This document shows positions 47,761 through 58,130 of a DNA stretch of 64,000 nt, one piece after another. Each line of letters opens with the position of its first letter. Within the stretch, counting starts at the first letter, position 1. A program made the position numbers and the translations under genes. The notes under the pieces were generated by a model. That model was not told where the DNA came from, searched no databases, and worked only from the letters and a program-made list of their open reading frames with translations. The stretch covers positions 71,565,135 to 71,629,134 of the forward strand of contig CM035234.1 in assembly GCA_020226215.1 (NCBI GenBank), written 5' to 3'. This DNA comes from Sindora glabra (taxonomy: Eukaryota; Streptophyta; Magnoliopsida; Fabales; Fabaceae).

Positions 47761-49516
47761 ACACTTCTACAAAATTCTGCACAAACACTAGATAACTTTT
47801 TAATTTTCTAAGTTTCCTCTTCTTCGATCATGGAAGGTTAAATTTTTAATTGATTTAATAAATTTGAGGCTTATCTCTATTTGAATTATGAGATATTTAG
47901 CTATAATGTTTACTTTTTCTAATTGATTTTCTTCTTTCCTTTATTCTTTGTATTGATTGCTTAGAATTACATGAGTTAAATGTTAATTTGGTATAATTTG
48001 TATTCAATCTTGTGATTTTTATTTTTTTATCTATTTTTATGTTGAATTATGATTTATTAATCATGATTTTTCATGTGGGAATAAAGGGTTGAGGTTTCTA
48101 GTTTAATCCTACAATTCAGTTGAATTTTATTTTCAAATTAATTTCAAACTAGCTTTACAGGTTACAAGGGTTGCTCAATTCTACTAATCATAACTGATCA
48201 GATTCTAGATAGTTATCTATTATAGAGTTTATAAATTATTATAGGGTCCTTAAATAATTTAAGATTAAAAAATTAATTAGAATTATCAAATATATATAAT
48301 ATATGACTAGTCCACATAAGAGCTCTTAAATTCTTAGATTAATTGTTTTTCTATAATGATTTTTTACTTTTCTATGTTATTGCTTCATTCTATTCCTATT
48401 AGTTCATTTTGTTTAATTTCAATTCAAACCCACCATTTAGCTCTATTTAAATTCTTATATATTGTTTGCATTTTATCTTGTTGCATTTTGTTTTGTTTTA
48501 TTTTGCATTTGATCTGCATTCTATTTTTATTTTGTTTATAATTATAGTTAATAAATCATTGTGAAAGAATATATTAAATAGATCACTAGAGGTTAAACTT
48601 AGTTATTATCTTATATTGCAAAATTATTATCAACAAATAATATCTAATTTTAAATGTGTTGTGATGCATGTTTTAGGTGGTATACAAGATACACTTATAT
48701 TAATTATAAAAGCCCTACATTGCATTGAAATTCATAATTTTAAGCTTCATTTAATATAAAATATGTTAATAATTATTTTGAATCATTTTAATATATACAC
48801 TATAAATCTAATAAGTAAAGAAATTAACATTAGAAATAATAAATTAATAAAAAAATAAAGAAAGAGTACTTCTGATATATTATCTCCCCTTTCCTTTCAA
48901 CTTTCTACCATTAAAGTGCAGATCAGGCTTTTCTAACACATTTTTAGTCGGCTTTAGATAGTAGATTCACTAAAGGATGAGTAGTCTCTAGCATCCAAAC
49001 TCACTTTAGCCAAAACCAAAAAAAAAAAAAGATCTCAAAATGCAATTTTCAATGACAATTAATATATTAAAATAAAGAAATAAAAAATGTAAAAAAACTT
49101 CTTTCAAAATTAAGATTCATCCAATTTATTTTAGATTACTAATGGATAAATTATGTATAATAAATCTTATAAAAATTACAAATGAAAACAAATTATTTAT
49201 GATAAAATAAAAATTATAGTTGATAAATCTAATATACATAAAAAAATATTCAAATCCAAATCAAATTTCCATCTTCTTAGAGTTAAGCACTACATGGTAA
49301 AGTAGGGAAAAAAAAGATGGACCAAATTTTGAAAAAAATAAAAGAAGAGATAAGCAACTCTTAAGACCAAGTTGCAAATTTACTTTGAATATTATTTGCT
49401 AATTGCTAGTGAAATTTTACACACTATTATAGATATGTGGACACAAAATATATTAGAGAATTCATGTTTTGGGTTCTAAATTTATACGAATTGACTCTAA
49501 TACGACATTAAAAAAA

Positions 49517-49954
49517 TAATATTAAAACTTATATAGAATTTAGAATACTATAATAAAACAAGTATGGAAGCATATCTTTATTATGGATGTAATTTTCATA
49601 AACATGATAGTATTCAAATGAATACTATAAACATAGATCTTCCTCTCTTTCTCCTAAAGTGTGTGACTCTTAACGAAACAAATCATCGACTGAATTAGGT
49701 TAGGAATTGGGAGAGGACTTAATCAATATAAATAAAACTTTATCAAACTTTCCCTTATGAGCCAGCAAAGATATAGGTTTACACTTTAATAGCCAAACAC
49801 ATTAACTTATAATCAAATATTCATAAGCCTAAGTAATAAATCATTTTAATAAATTGAATTTTAGAAAAAAAAAACTCTTAAATTATCATTCGACTACTTT
49901 TATTAAAAAATAAAATACTTATAATTAATGATAACTCATGTAAAAATTCTAACA
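49517..49954. repeat. Right LTR-like repeat of the 7.3-kb element
   Basis: Direct repeat of 42699-43078, ending TTCTAACA next to AAAAGG. The A-rich tract immediately before it (49511-49516 and further left) could stand in for a polypurine tract. Divergence between the two repeats is substantial by eye, so the insertion is old. Confidence 0.6.
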
Positions 49955-49960
49955 AAAAGG

Positions 49961-51040
49961 AGTGCAAGAGTTGTGATTATATAAGAAAGTAATAAATTGT
50001 AAAAATACTGCCAATAATGATCATAACTTTATTCATTCTTCTTTTTCTCATATATATATATATATATAATGCTTATTTAAAAACATTAATTTTTAACTAA
50101 ATTTTATGAACTAATGATTAATATTAACTATTTTTCTAATCCATATGTACCTAATTCTGTATTGGAGTCCATCCGAATGCCTCTTATTTCCAAACAAATT
50201 CTATTGTTTAAAAGCATTTCGTGTATGAAAATGTCATTTGTATATGTATTGAAAAAGGAATGATATATTAATTATATTATGTGTCATTTAAAAAAAATGA
50301 CACCTATCATTGTATTGAAAGAAAGTAAAATTCTTTTTGAAGTAAAAATTGTTTTCTACAAATTTTTGCATATTTTTCTGAACAATTTTTTTTTCATTTT
50401 AACATTTTATAGTTATATTTTATGAAAATTATCATTATACTAAAATTCAAATATATGTAAGATATTTGACAATTTTTAATTGACGTTTAAGTGAATATCA
50501 TTATATATTAGTTTGATATCAACTATATAATCAACATGAAAAAAATATTATGATATATTTATTTTATAATTTTATAATTTTTTATATTTCATATTATTTT
50601 TTTTATAAATCACATTATTTTCTTGTTAAAAAATTAACATATTTTCTTTTAAATTTTTTAGCTTTTGCATTAATTTTTAATAAAAAAATTGATGTAATAT
50701 ATTTATATAATATTTTTCAAACGTCAGTTCCAAACAATCTCATTAAAATTTTCCTTCTTAACTTGCGAATGAACTGAATATTTATATAGATATGACTAAT
50801 ATATATTTGATCAACGATAGGATCATGATTCATGTATGTAAACATGAGAAAGTATTATTTATGGATGTATGATATAGATAAAACTTATGACAAAACGTGA
50901 GATGGTTCCATAGGAGGAAACCTAAAGGTTATGATATGATTAGAATGGATAGCGCTTATGATAAAGCATGAAAAGGTTAAAAGCGAGTATTATAGGTATG
51001 CATGAATATAAATGGAGACAAATACATTAATTTTCCTTAA
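49961..51040. repeat. Composite unit copy B continued: X, W and V blocks
   Basis: Resumes block X ('agtgcaagagttgtgat') after the 7.3-kb insertion and follows 11810-13060 through the 'aatgatcataa', 'cctaattctgtattgg' and 'aggtatgcatgaatataaatgg' landmarks. A (TA)n tract at 50050-50069 sits where the other copy has its long TG/TA microsatellite. The frame at 50550-50777 is not conserved in the other copy and is not a gene. Confidence 0.6.
50050..50069. repeat. Short (AT)n microsatellite
   Basis: Ten AT repeats. Positionally equivalent to the much longer tract at 11907-12010 in the other copy of the composite unit. Confidence 0.8.
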
Positions 51041-52559
51041 AACTCACGTATACTTGTCTATCTAATAGTGGAAAGCCTTAAGACTTGTTAGTAGAACACA
51101 ACTATAGTAAACAGTTTGGTGCGAGACATTTTACCATGAGTGGTTAGATGAAGTTTTAAAGCTTAAATTTGACTACATTAAAGGTGTGAAGGTTCTACCA
51201 TGATTGATTTAATAGGGTATTTATAGAGGAAGATGGTAGCTAGGTGCATTAAATTCTTAGTAGAGTTTAGTATCATGATTTTGAAAAGTTTAAGATTTTA
51301 CAACGTAGTTTAGTGGCTAAATCAGGCTTTAGTAAGGTAATTTTCCCTTTGGAGTAAGTTTTACATTGAAAAATGAACTGTAGGTTTTTGTTCTGTAAAT
51401 GTTTCACAAAATAGGAAGGTTTGAGGTGACAATTCACATGGTAGGGTTAGGTGGAGGTGTGAAATGTACTTTGCCATTTTCTTTGGTGCATTTTCATCTT
51501 TATAATCATGTTTTGACAATATTTCTAATATAGGCATAAAGAAGCTATTTTTGGAACTTTGACATCACACTAAATAAAGCTTTGCTTCAATCTAACCAAT
51601 CCATTTCGCCATGGTTTCCTAAAAATTTAGTGGGGTTGAGTTTTCTTATGCTTAAAAAATGTACAATCAATAGTCAAGATTGCATTTTCTAGCTAAAGAA
51701 AGTGATCTTTGATGATTGATGCCAAACCTTGGGATTTATTTATAGATCTAAACCTTGGCATAATTATGAGTGAAAGGCATGGCTTAGATTTTTGTAGATG
51801 ATAATCTTTATGCACAATTTCCCATTGAAGTTAGTCAGCCCATTAAGGTATACAATAAGAGTAGCTATGTTCTACCTTAATGTCATAGTTTTGTGATAGG
51901 AATGGACAATCTCCACTTTAATGCTAATTATAAGATGCATGATAGGAGCACAATGTACTCTATCTCTGTACCAGGATTTACAGTAAGAACAGTATAATAA
52001 GGATAGCCTAATTATGCCTTGGCATCACTTATGTGATGGGAACAAGACATCCCTACCTTAATCTTATAGTCAAATTTATAAGTGTTTTGATTAGAGAGCT
52101 ATCTACCATATCACTATTTCAATTATAAGAATGGTACACCTTAGTTCATATGGCATGATTTGATTTTTGTGGTATGGTTGAGGTGTGGCGCATCCCTTTT
52201 AGATTCCTAGCTTTCCTTTGAAACTAAGAAGAGGCTTTAATTTGATATTTTTTCTTCTTATTTTAAGTGATTCATGATAGATTTCTATTAATGCTCATTA
52301 AGGGTTAAATTCACATAAGAATAATATTCAATTTGTTATTATATGTATCTATTTAATTGTATAAGAAGAATGTCATAATGTCAAAAGAAAATTTAATGCT
52401 ACTAACTTCATTTAAAGTAAGTTGAATTAAAAATAAAATTCATCTATTCATAAATGACATTAGTATTCTTATAAGATTTATGCTAAAATTATAAAATTAT
52501 TTCTTAGAAGATTATATAAAAAATGTTAGCCAAATGAATTTCTAACATTATAACATCGG
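51041..52559. other. Noncoding stretch with faint internal repetition
   Basis: No gene seen. Between about 51850 and 52150 a roughly 100-200-bp pattern ('ctaccttaatgtcatagt', 'gataggaa', 'caatctccactttaat' and variants) recurs two or three times, suggesting decayed repeat or LTR sequence. No frame of useful length. Confidence 0.4.
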
Positions 52560-53600
52560 ATTTTATTTAATAACCAACATGTAAAATTCTATAGTAAAAT
52601 GATGTCATTTTATTATAGATGTCAGGTTTTTTTATAATCTAATGTGCAAACTTTAAATAGTGCAAAAATGAGGGCTCAAGTCAAACATAAAAAGAGTAAA
52701 GTCATGGTACTATTTGTAAATTTTATCTTGAAACTCATCCAACCTTAAAATTTCTCTCTTAAACATGGTATACTCACCTTCTAATCTTAAAATGATTGTT
52801 TTCATATTTGTATTTATACTTACTAATTATTTTATAAGATTGAAACTCCATTAGCTTGTATCTAAATATGTGACGTTTAGCATTCATTGGAAAAGTGCAA
52901 AATATAAATGTAAAATTTTATTTTACATTTTATGTTTGTTCTTACAATTTAGTTTTGGTTTTATAATTAATCATTTTTTATGGTCTTTCATTTTGATGCA
53001 GCTTTTATAAGTTTGTATAAGTAAGTAACCTGATTTCATTCATATTTTTTGGCATTTAGTATAATATCATATATGAAATTTTAATGAATGTTGCTTATTG
53101 TATTTGTAAATATTGGATTCAAGTGCTTTTTTAGGAATGTTAACTTCATATATTAAGCAATGGGGTACCTGTAACAAAGCATTCATCTTTTATTGAGATA
53201 ACTTTCATTTTAAAAATTTTTCTACTTAAAATTATTGAAATTGAAATAAAGATGTTAGTTTGGTTAAGGTGTGGGAAATACAAGGAATAAGAAAGATAGT
53301 AAGGGATTGGGAGGAATGATAAGCTATATCAATTATTTTTACCAATCGAAATGGTATATAAAATACAATATCATTTATTAAAAAAATTAACGTTTAATGT
53401 TATTAAAAATCTTTGTATTGTATTTTTGCAAAGAAATTATTATAGTTTTATATATATGAAAACTAACATTATTTTAACTTTCTTATGTCAATTATGAAAC
53501 CAACATGGAATTATCTAACATTTAATGATATTCATATATATGTTGAGCAATAACCAACGTTAAAAGGCAATTTCATGGTGGTGATGTTACAGAAAGGCAT
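52560..53600. repeat. Dispersed repeat K, copy 2 (direct)
   Basis: Collinear with 3000-4140; see that entry for landmarks. The end near 53560 has 'aaccaacgttaaaaggcaatttc', resembling the short motif used in the 2555-2975 array. That links the two repeat types and hints at a single DNA-transposon family. No coding signal. Confidence 0.55.
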
Positions 53601-54439
53601 ATCTTAAGAGGTAATCCAATTATTTTCAAATTCATGTTCTTTTTCCCTTCTCTATTATTTTACTTGTTCATGATTTTTCTTGATATTGATATGCTTTACA
53701 TTATAAACAAAATAAAATTTAAGTGTGGAGAGAGATCTTTAGGATTTATTTTGAGCTTTTGAGTTTTTGAATAAAAATTAAAAAAATAGAAAAATATGTG
53801 CTTTTTACTTTTTTTTTAGTCTTTTTAAATCATATTAGTTGCTTTCAACCAATTGAAATTTTACATTTTTTATGAGTAGGAATTAATAGAAATTTGATAT
53901 TTTTATAACATGATTAAATAAATTATCTTACTTCTTGGATTTGATTAGCATAGTAATGCATTTTGATTTAGTAGATTGAATTTTTTGTAGCGTATTTTAC
54001 TTTATAAGGTTTTGAGCTTTCGACTGAAAATTTACGTTATTCTCCTTACTTTTCATATGTGATAATCTTTCAAGGATTTGTTTCTCTAGAACTTTCTTTT
54101 ATTCTTTTTTAGATTATATTTGCAAATGTATGTAAAATTATGATAAAAACATTCTTTGTTTCAGCTAGTTTCAAATACTCATTCTTAAAATTTTATCTTT
54201 ACTAAGCCCCTTTGAGCCTAATTGTCTTTCTTTGGTATTTAGCCAATTAACTTGTTTTCCAATTATGCACAAATGTCTTTATCTAACTTTAAGGATTTGT
54301 AGAGTATTTGAAATTTTTGTGAGATAAATTCTTAAATAAGTGTAGGTGTGTGTGTATCATGAGAAACATTATGAACTTCAATTTCAATGTTTGATTCACT
54401 ACTTGCTGCATAATGTGCAAAATATTATTTGTATTATTC
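53601..54439. other. Noncoding stretch
   Basis: AT-rich with T-rich tracts. No gene, RNA or transposon boundary was recognised. Confidence 0.4.
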
Positions 54440-55080
54440 CTCCTCTTTTTTGCCTTTTAGAGTGTTACATGTACGTAATTTAATAGAATTGGTTTTATTT
54501 TAGAATTGGGTCATGATTTTTTCATGCTATCGGATTATTTGATTAATGTTATGACACTATTTCATATTTTCAAATATAACATGAGTTTGAGAAGTCCAAA
54601 TTAGGCAATTTTATAGCGATAGAAAGCAAATATCAAGCTATAAAACTTTTATACTATAGCTAAAACCAATTTAGGCATTTATAGGTCCAAATTTGGTCAT
54701 GAAGATAAGGTAGTGTTTTTATCCAATTTGTCTCAATCATCATATTTAACCCATGTCTAAAGTTTTAAGAGTTCAAATTTGGTGAAACCAACACTTAAAG
54801 CCAGCTTAGATCTATCCTAACAACTTTCATGATTGGGGAATTAGTGAAACTATGTCATTTTAAGGGTAAAACATAAGATGGAATTTGATTTATGGGAATT
54901 TAGTATCATAATCACTATTAGTAATTTGATTTGTAAATTAGGCTATGTGCTACCAAATTAAGTAAAACCCCATTCGTTGTAACCTTAAGAAGGATATTAA
55001 CTTGGCCTAGTAGATTTTTTACATGAGGATATCAAATTTAATTAGGTTTTATGCCTCCAAGAAAATATATAAAGTTATTA
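54440..55080. repeat. Duplicated noncoding block P, copy 2
   Basis: Counterpart of 47140-47760; landmarks are given there. The other copy lies inside the 7.3-kb element, so this may be the trace of a second, largely lost insertion of that family. Confidence 0.5.
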
Positions 55081-55790
55081 AGGAAGGAATCATGCAACAA
55101 AAAAGGTAATGATTATGATTTCATAAAGTAAATTTAATTTAATCACAAAATAAGTTAGGCCTTTTTATAATTGTTCCAAATTGAAGGATAAGTTGTCCTA
55201 AAGGGAATAAGTTTGTATCCATTACCCATGACCTAAACAAAACAAGGCCCTAAAACCATCAAGTTACATAAAAAAATACCCTATGTTGCTTAGGCTATAT
55301 TGGAGAGCTTTCCTAAGGCTTAACTTTATGGTGGGGGTGTAAGAGGTTTGACATGAGAATCTAAGAAAATAAAACACAAAGGATTAAGTCTATGCTTAGT
55401 AAGTAAACATCCAAGTCTAAATATAAATAAAATTTAAAAAGGTAAGAATTGATATAACCTTTATCGATCAGATTTACCCTTCTCCATTCTCAAGTTATCA
55501 ATAAGCATTATAAAGTCCATCAAAATGGTATTGGCAATATCTAATCTTAGGTGTACATATATCATTGGTACAATTACAGTTAACACCTACTCAAGTTGTA
55601 TATAGATATTACTTAAAAATCTCATCCCACTAGAAACTTAGACCATTTGTAATATCATCTTTGTCATGACTTAATCTTAATTGAGACTAGCAATGAGTCC
55701 ACTTCATTTCCATCAGCCTATCTTATAGTCCTTATTAATTAGCTAAAACATGTATAAATTATAAATGAAGGAATAGAAGAGATAATTAGG
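55081..55790. repeat. Duplicated block Q, copy 1
   Basis: The first 420 bp are collinear with 57759-58130: 'atttcataaagtaaat'/'atttcatatagtaaat', 'ggaataagtttgtatccatta', 'gcttaggctatattg' and 'aaatttaaaaaggtaagaatt' all recur in order. Q copy 2 starts at about 55791 and is split by the Copia remnant. No coding capacity. Confidence 0.6.
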
Positions 55791-55851
55791 ATTTCATACA
55801 GTAAATATGATTCAATTATAAAAGGAGTGAAACCTGCTTATAATCTTTCCA
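55791..55851. repeat. Left 61-bp direct repeat bracketing Copia remnant
   Basis: Differs at only one or two positions from 57758-57818. It is the beginning of block Q copy 2 and ends at 'ctttcca', after which Copia-derived sequence starts. Copia integration normally duplicates 5 bp, so the length is unusual. Part of it (34 bp) occurs a third time at 56051-56084. Confidence 0.8.
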
Positions 55852-55869
55852 ATCATATTAGTGATTGTA

Positions 55870-55989
55870 ATTTTGAATCATCTCATAAGAGATATTGTTG
55901 ACAGAAATGATATCAGGATATGCAGAATACCGACTGACGATAATGTCGCCGATCCACTGAAAAAAAACCCTAACGCAGCAAAAGCATGA
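55870..55989 (+). pseudogene. Copia polyprotein RNase H C-terminal fragment, copy 1
   Basis: Forty codons in one frame read HLIRDIVDRNDI, then RICRIPTDDNVADPLKK, and end in a premature stop. The NVADPLTK motif is the near-C-terminal signature of Copia RNase H, which degrades the RNA strand during reverse transcription. Here TKALT is altered to KKNPN by a small indel in an A tract. The reverse transcriptase, integrase and gag upstream are gone. Confidence 0.8.
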
Positions 55990-56102
55990 TAATCATATGA
56001 GATCCATAGGTATTAGATACATGGATGATTGTATTAGTGATTGTAATTAGATAAAAGGAGTGAAACCTGCTTATAATCTTTCCAATCATATTAGTGATTG
56101 TA

Positions 56103-56270
56103 ATTTTGAATCATCTCATAAGAGATATTGTTAACAGAAATGATATCAGGATATGCAGAATACCGACTGACAATAATGTCGCCGATCCACTGACAAAAGC
56201 CCTAACGCAGCAAAAGCATGATAATCATATGAGATCCATTGGTATTAGATACATGGATGATTGGCTTTAG
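56103..56270 (+). pseudogene. Copia polyprotein RNase H C-terminal fragment, copy 2
   Basis: A 55-codon open tail: HLIRDIV, RICRIPTDNNVADPLTKAL, QQKHDNHMRSIGIRYMDDWL, then TAG at 56268-56270. This is the natural end of a Copia polyprotein (NVADPLTK, GIRY..DWL), immediately followed by a polypurine tract (AAGTGGGAGA, 56274-56283) and an LTR. It is the second product of the 233-bp duplication and keeps the intact end, but nothing of the enzyme core remains. Confidence 0.85.
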
Positions 56271-56284
56271 TGCAAGTGGGAGAT

Positions 56285-57758
56285 TGGTAGTGTATATGCC
56301 CTAAAACCAATTATATTGGTGATTGTAATTTTGAATCATGTTATTTTAAATGACAATTCCAATTATTATATTTATATATATTATCTGCGTAATATATTCA
56401 ATTATGATAATAACCTTAGAATAATTATATTCTTAAATGTCCCTAGTCATATATCATTATGGATTAGGTTGCTTTGATATGTTAAAACTAGCATGTGTGA
56501 AGACTTATATAGGATATTAAGTTTACACATGAATACAAGTTAGAGAACTTGTATACTGGACCGACCCATATTAAGAACACTGCATGGATCGTTATATAAG
56601 TGTCATGAGTGGTTCTTAGTGATCATTATTAATATGGTCCTTTGACCTAAGATCACCAAGGTTCCCTACATGTAAGTTTCATATTTTGATACTATTCTAT
56701 ATCACAAATGGTTGAGTGAATGCAAGGGTAGATATTGGATATGTCACATATCATGCGGAGGGGTTTGTGTGATCAAGATGGAATTTGTGCCTCCTATATA
56801 ACAGGAGTAACATCTATGGACCCCTTGATTAAGTAAAGTTGAGAAAATGCATGGCCATGCTCAGATGAATTAACATGGGATGTCGATTACATTTGTTTCA
56901 GTCAACTTACTTAGGAATCAAGAAACCATAAGATTGGGTTATACGGGAATGACATGGTCCATGTCTCGTGCTCAATCTAGATGTATAGGACAAAAGGACA
57001 TAGGTGATTATCACGTGTAAAGGTTTAGTTAAATCACCGACTTTCTCATTGCTTGGGTAACAATGATGTGTTGCTAGACACCAATCATTGTTTATGATCA
57101 TTAATATGATCAATGATCATTGCCAACGTAATAAGAGCCTGTAGGGTCGCACACTTAGAGCCTAGTGGATTTGGAATTAATAGACCAAATTGTTTGGGCT
57201 TAATATTTGCGAATTCATATTATAATTATAAGGCCCAATAGTAAGCCTATAATTGTACATGGAATAAAGCCCAAATAGGTTAGGTTTTTCTATGCACCTA
57301 TTTAAATAGGCTTATTGGGTAATAATAGGATTATTATCATTATTCACGCACCCCAAAAGGCATAGAAAAACCTTAGCACCTCTCCTTAACCAGAAACCCT
57401 GAAGAGGCGTAGCTAGCACTACGAGGTGAAAGGAGATCAATTCCAACCGATGTGTGTAGTGGACATTCATCGGTGATTCACGGGTTCATGTGGATACCAT
57501 AGAGGTGCAGCCACATTAAACGTTGCACTGGTGATCTGATCTTCTAGTTTCTATTCCGGTTCGTGATTCGAAAAGCAGATTGGATTGAAAAATGGACAGA
57601 AGCAAATCGGATTTGCTGTGTAGCGGACAGAAGATTTTTAGCCGAAAGGTATAAACCCTAATCCCTAATCTATGGCGTTCTAAATTCGCATGGATCCTTG
57701 GTGGAAATCGTGCAAAATTTTTATTCCGCTGTGTATGTATGATGCGCGATTTCCAGCA
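56285..57758 (+). mobile_element. Copia 3' LTR of collapsed element
   Basis: Starts TGGTAGTG right after the polypurine tract and ends TTCCAGCA, followed by the 61-bp target repeat. About 1.47 kb. Conserved blocks shared with the LTR at 60444-62099 include 'tggtcctttgacctaagat' (about 56635), 'gttccctacatg', 'ggaccccttgattaagtaa' (56819) and 'gtaataagagcctgtagg' (57128). A TATA-like 'ctatttaaatagg' lies near 57297. Minus-strand frames within it are not genes. Confidence 0.75.
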
Positions 57759-57818
57759 TTTCATATAGTAAATATGATTCAATTATAAAAGGAGTGAAAC
57801 CTGCTTATAATCTTTCCA
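57758..57818. repeat. Right 61-bp direct repeat bracketing Copia remnant
   Basis: Near-identical to 55791-55851. It continues into 'aactagaagataag', the true continuation of block Q, whereas the left copy runs into Copia sequence. Confidence 0.8.
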
Positions 57819-58130
57819 AACTAGAAGATAAGTTAACCTAATTAAGGAATAGGTTTCTATCCATTAACCTTAACCTACACAAGACAAGACTTGAAAATAA
57901 TTTAATTACAAATAAAAATCCATATATTGCTTAAGCCATATTGCAAAGCATTCCAAAAGCTTAACTCTAAGGCAATGGAGAAAGAGGATCAACTTGAGAA
58001 TTAGAAAAGTAAAACATTGAGAAGTAAGTTTTGGGCTTAATGAGTAAAGATCAAAATATAATGAAATTTAAAAAGGTGAGAATTAATATAACCTTCACTG
58101 ACCAAATTTACCCTCCTTTATTCTTAATAA
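57819..58130. repeat. Duplicated block Q, copy 2 continued
   Basis: Collinear with about 55170-55500, completing the copy interrupted by the Copia remnant. Noncoding. Confidence 0.6.

Larger units (their letters stand above)
42699..49954. mobile_element. 7.3-kb non-coding element with LTR-like direct repeats
   Basis: Sequence at 42699-43078 recurs at 49517-49954 in the same orientation, and block X of the composite unit is interrupted exactly between them. AAAAGG flanks both outer edges (42693-42698 and 49955-49960). This geometry fits an LTR retrotransposon insertion. The 6.4-kb interior is AT-rich with no gag, protease, reverse transcriptase or integrase motif that could be found. No canonical primer-binding site follows the left repeat, and the termini are not clear TG...CA. 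It is therefore a candidate large non-autonomous (LARD-like) element or a heavily decayed one. Confidence 0.5.
55818..56283 (+). repeat. 233-bp tandem duplication across flank and Copia tail
   Basis: Positions 55818-56050 and 56051-56283 repeat the same order: 34 bp of target sequence, about 30 bp resembling the start of the adjacent LTR ('attagtgattgtaatttt'), and the RNase H coding tail. The first copy ends after 'atggatgatt' and jumps back into LTR-start-like sequence. The second continues to the polypurine tract and LTR. Confidence 0.75.

Noticed and set aside
48356..48541. Hydrophobic 61-codon plus-strand frame
   Set aside because: T-rich stretch inside the 7.3-kb noncoding element; resembles a membrane segment only by base composition.
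57516..57782. Minus-strand 88-codon frame
   Set aside because: Lies within the Copia 3' LTR and crosses its right edge into target sequence; a chance frame in the GC-richer U5 region.
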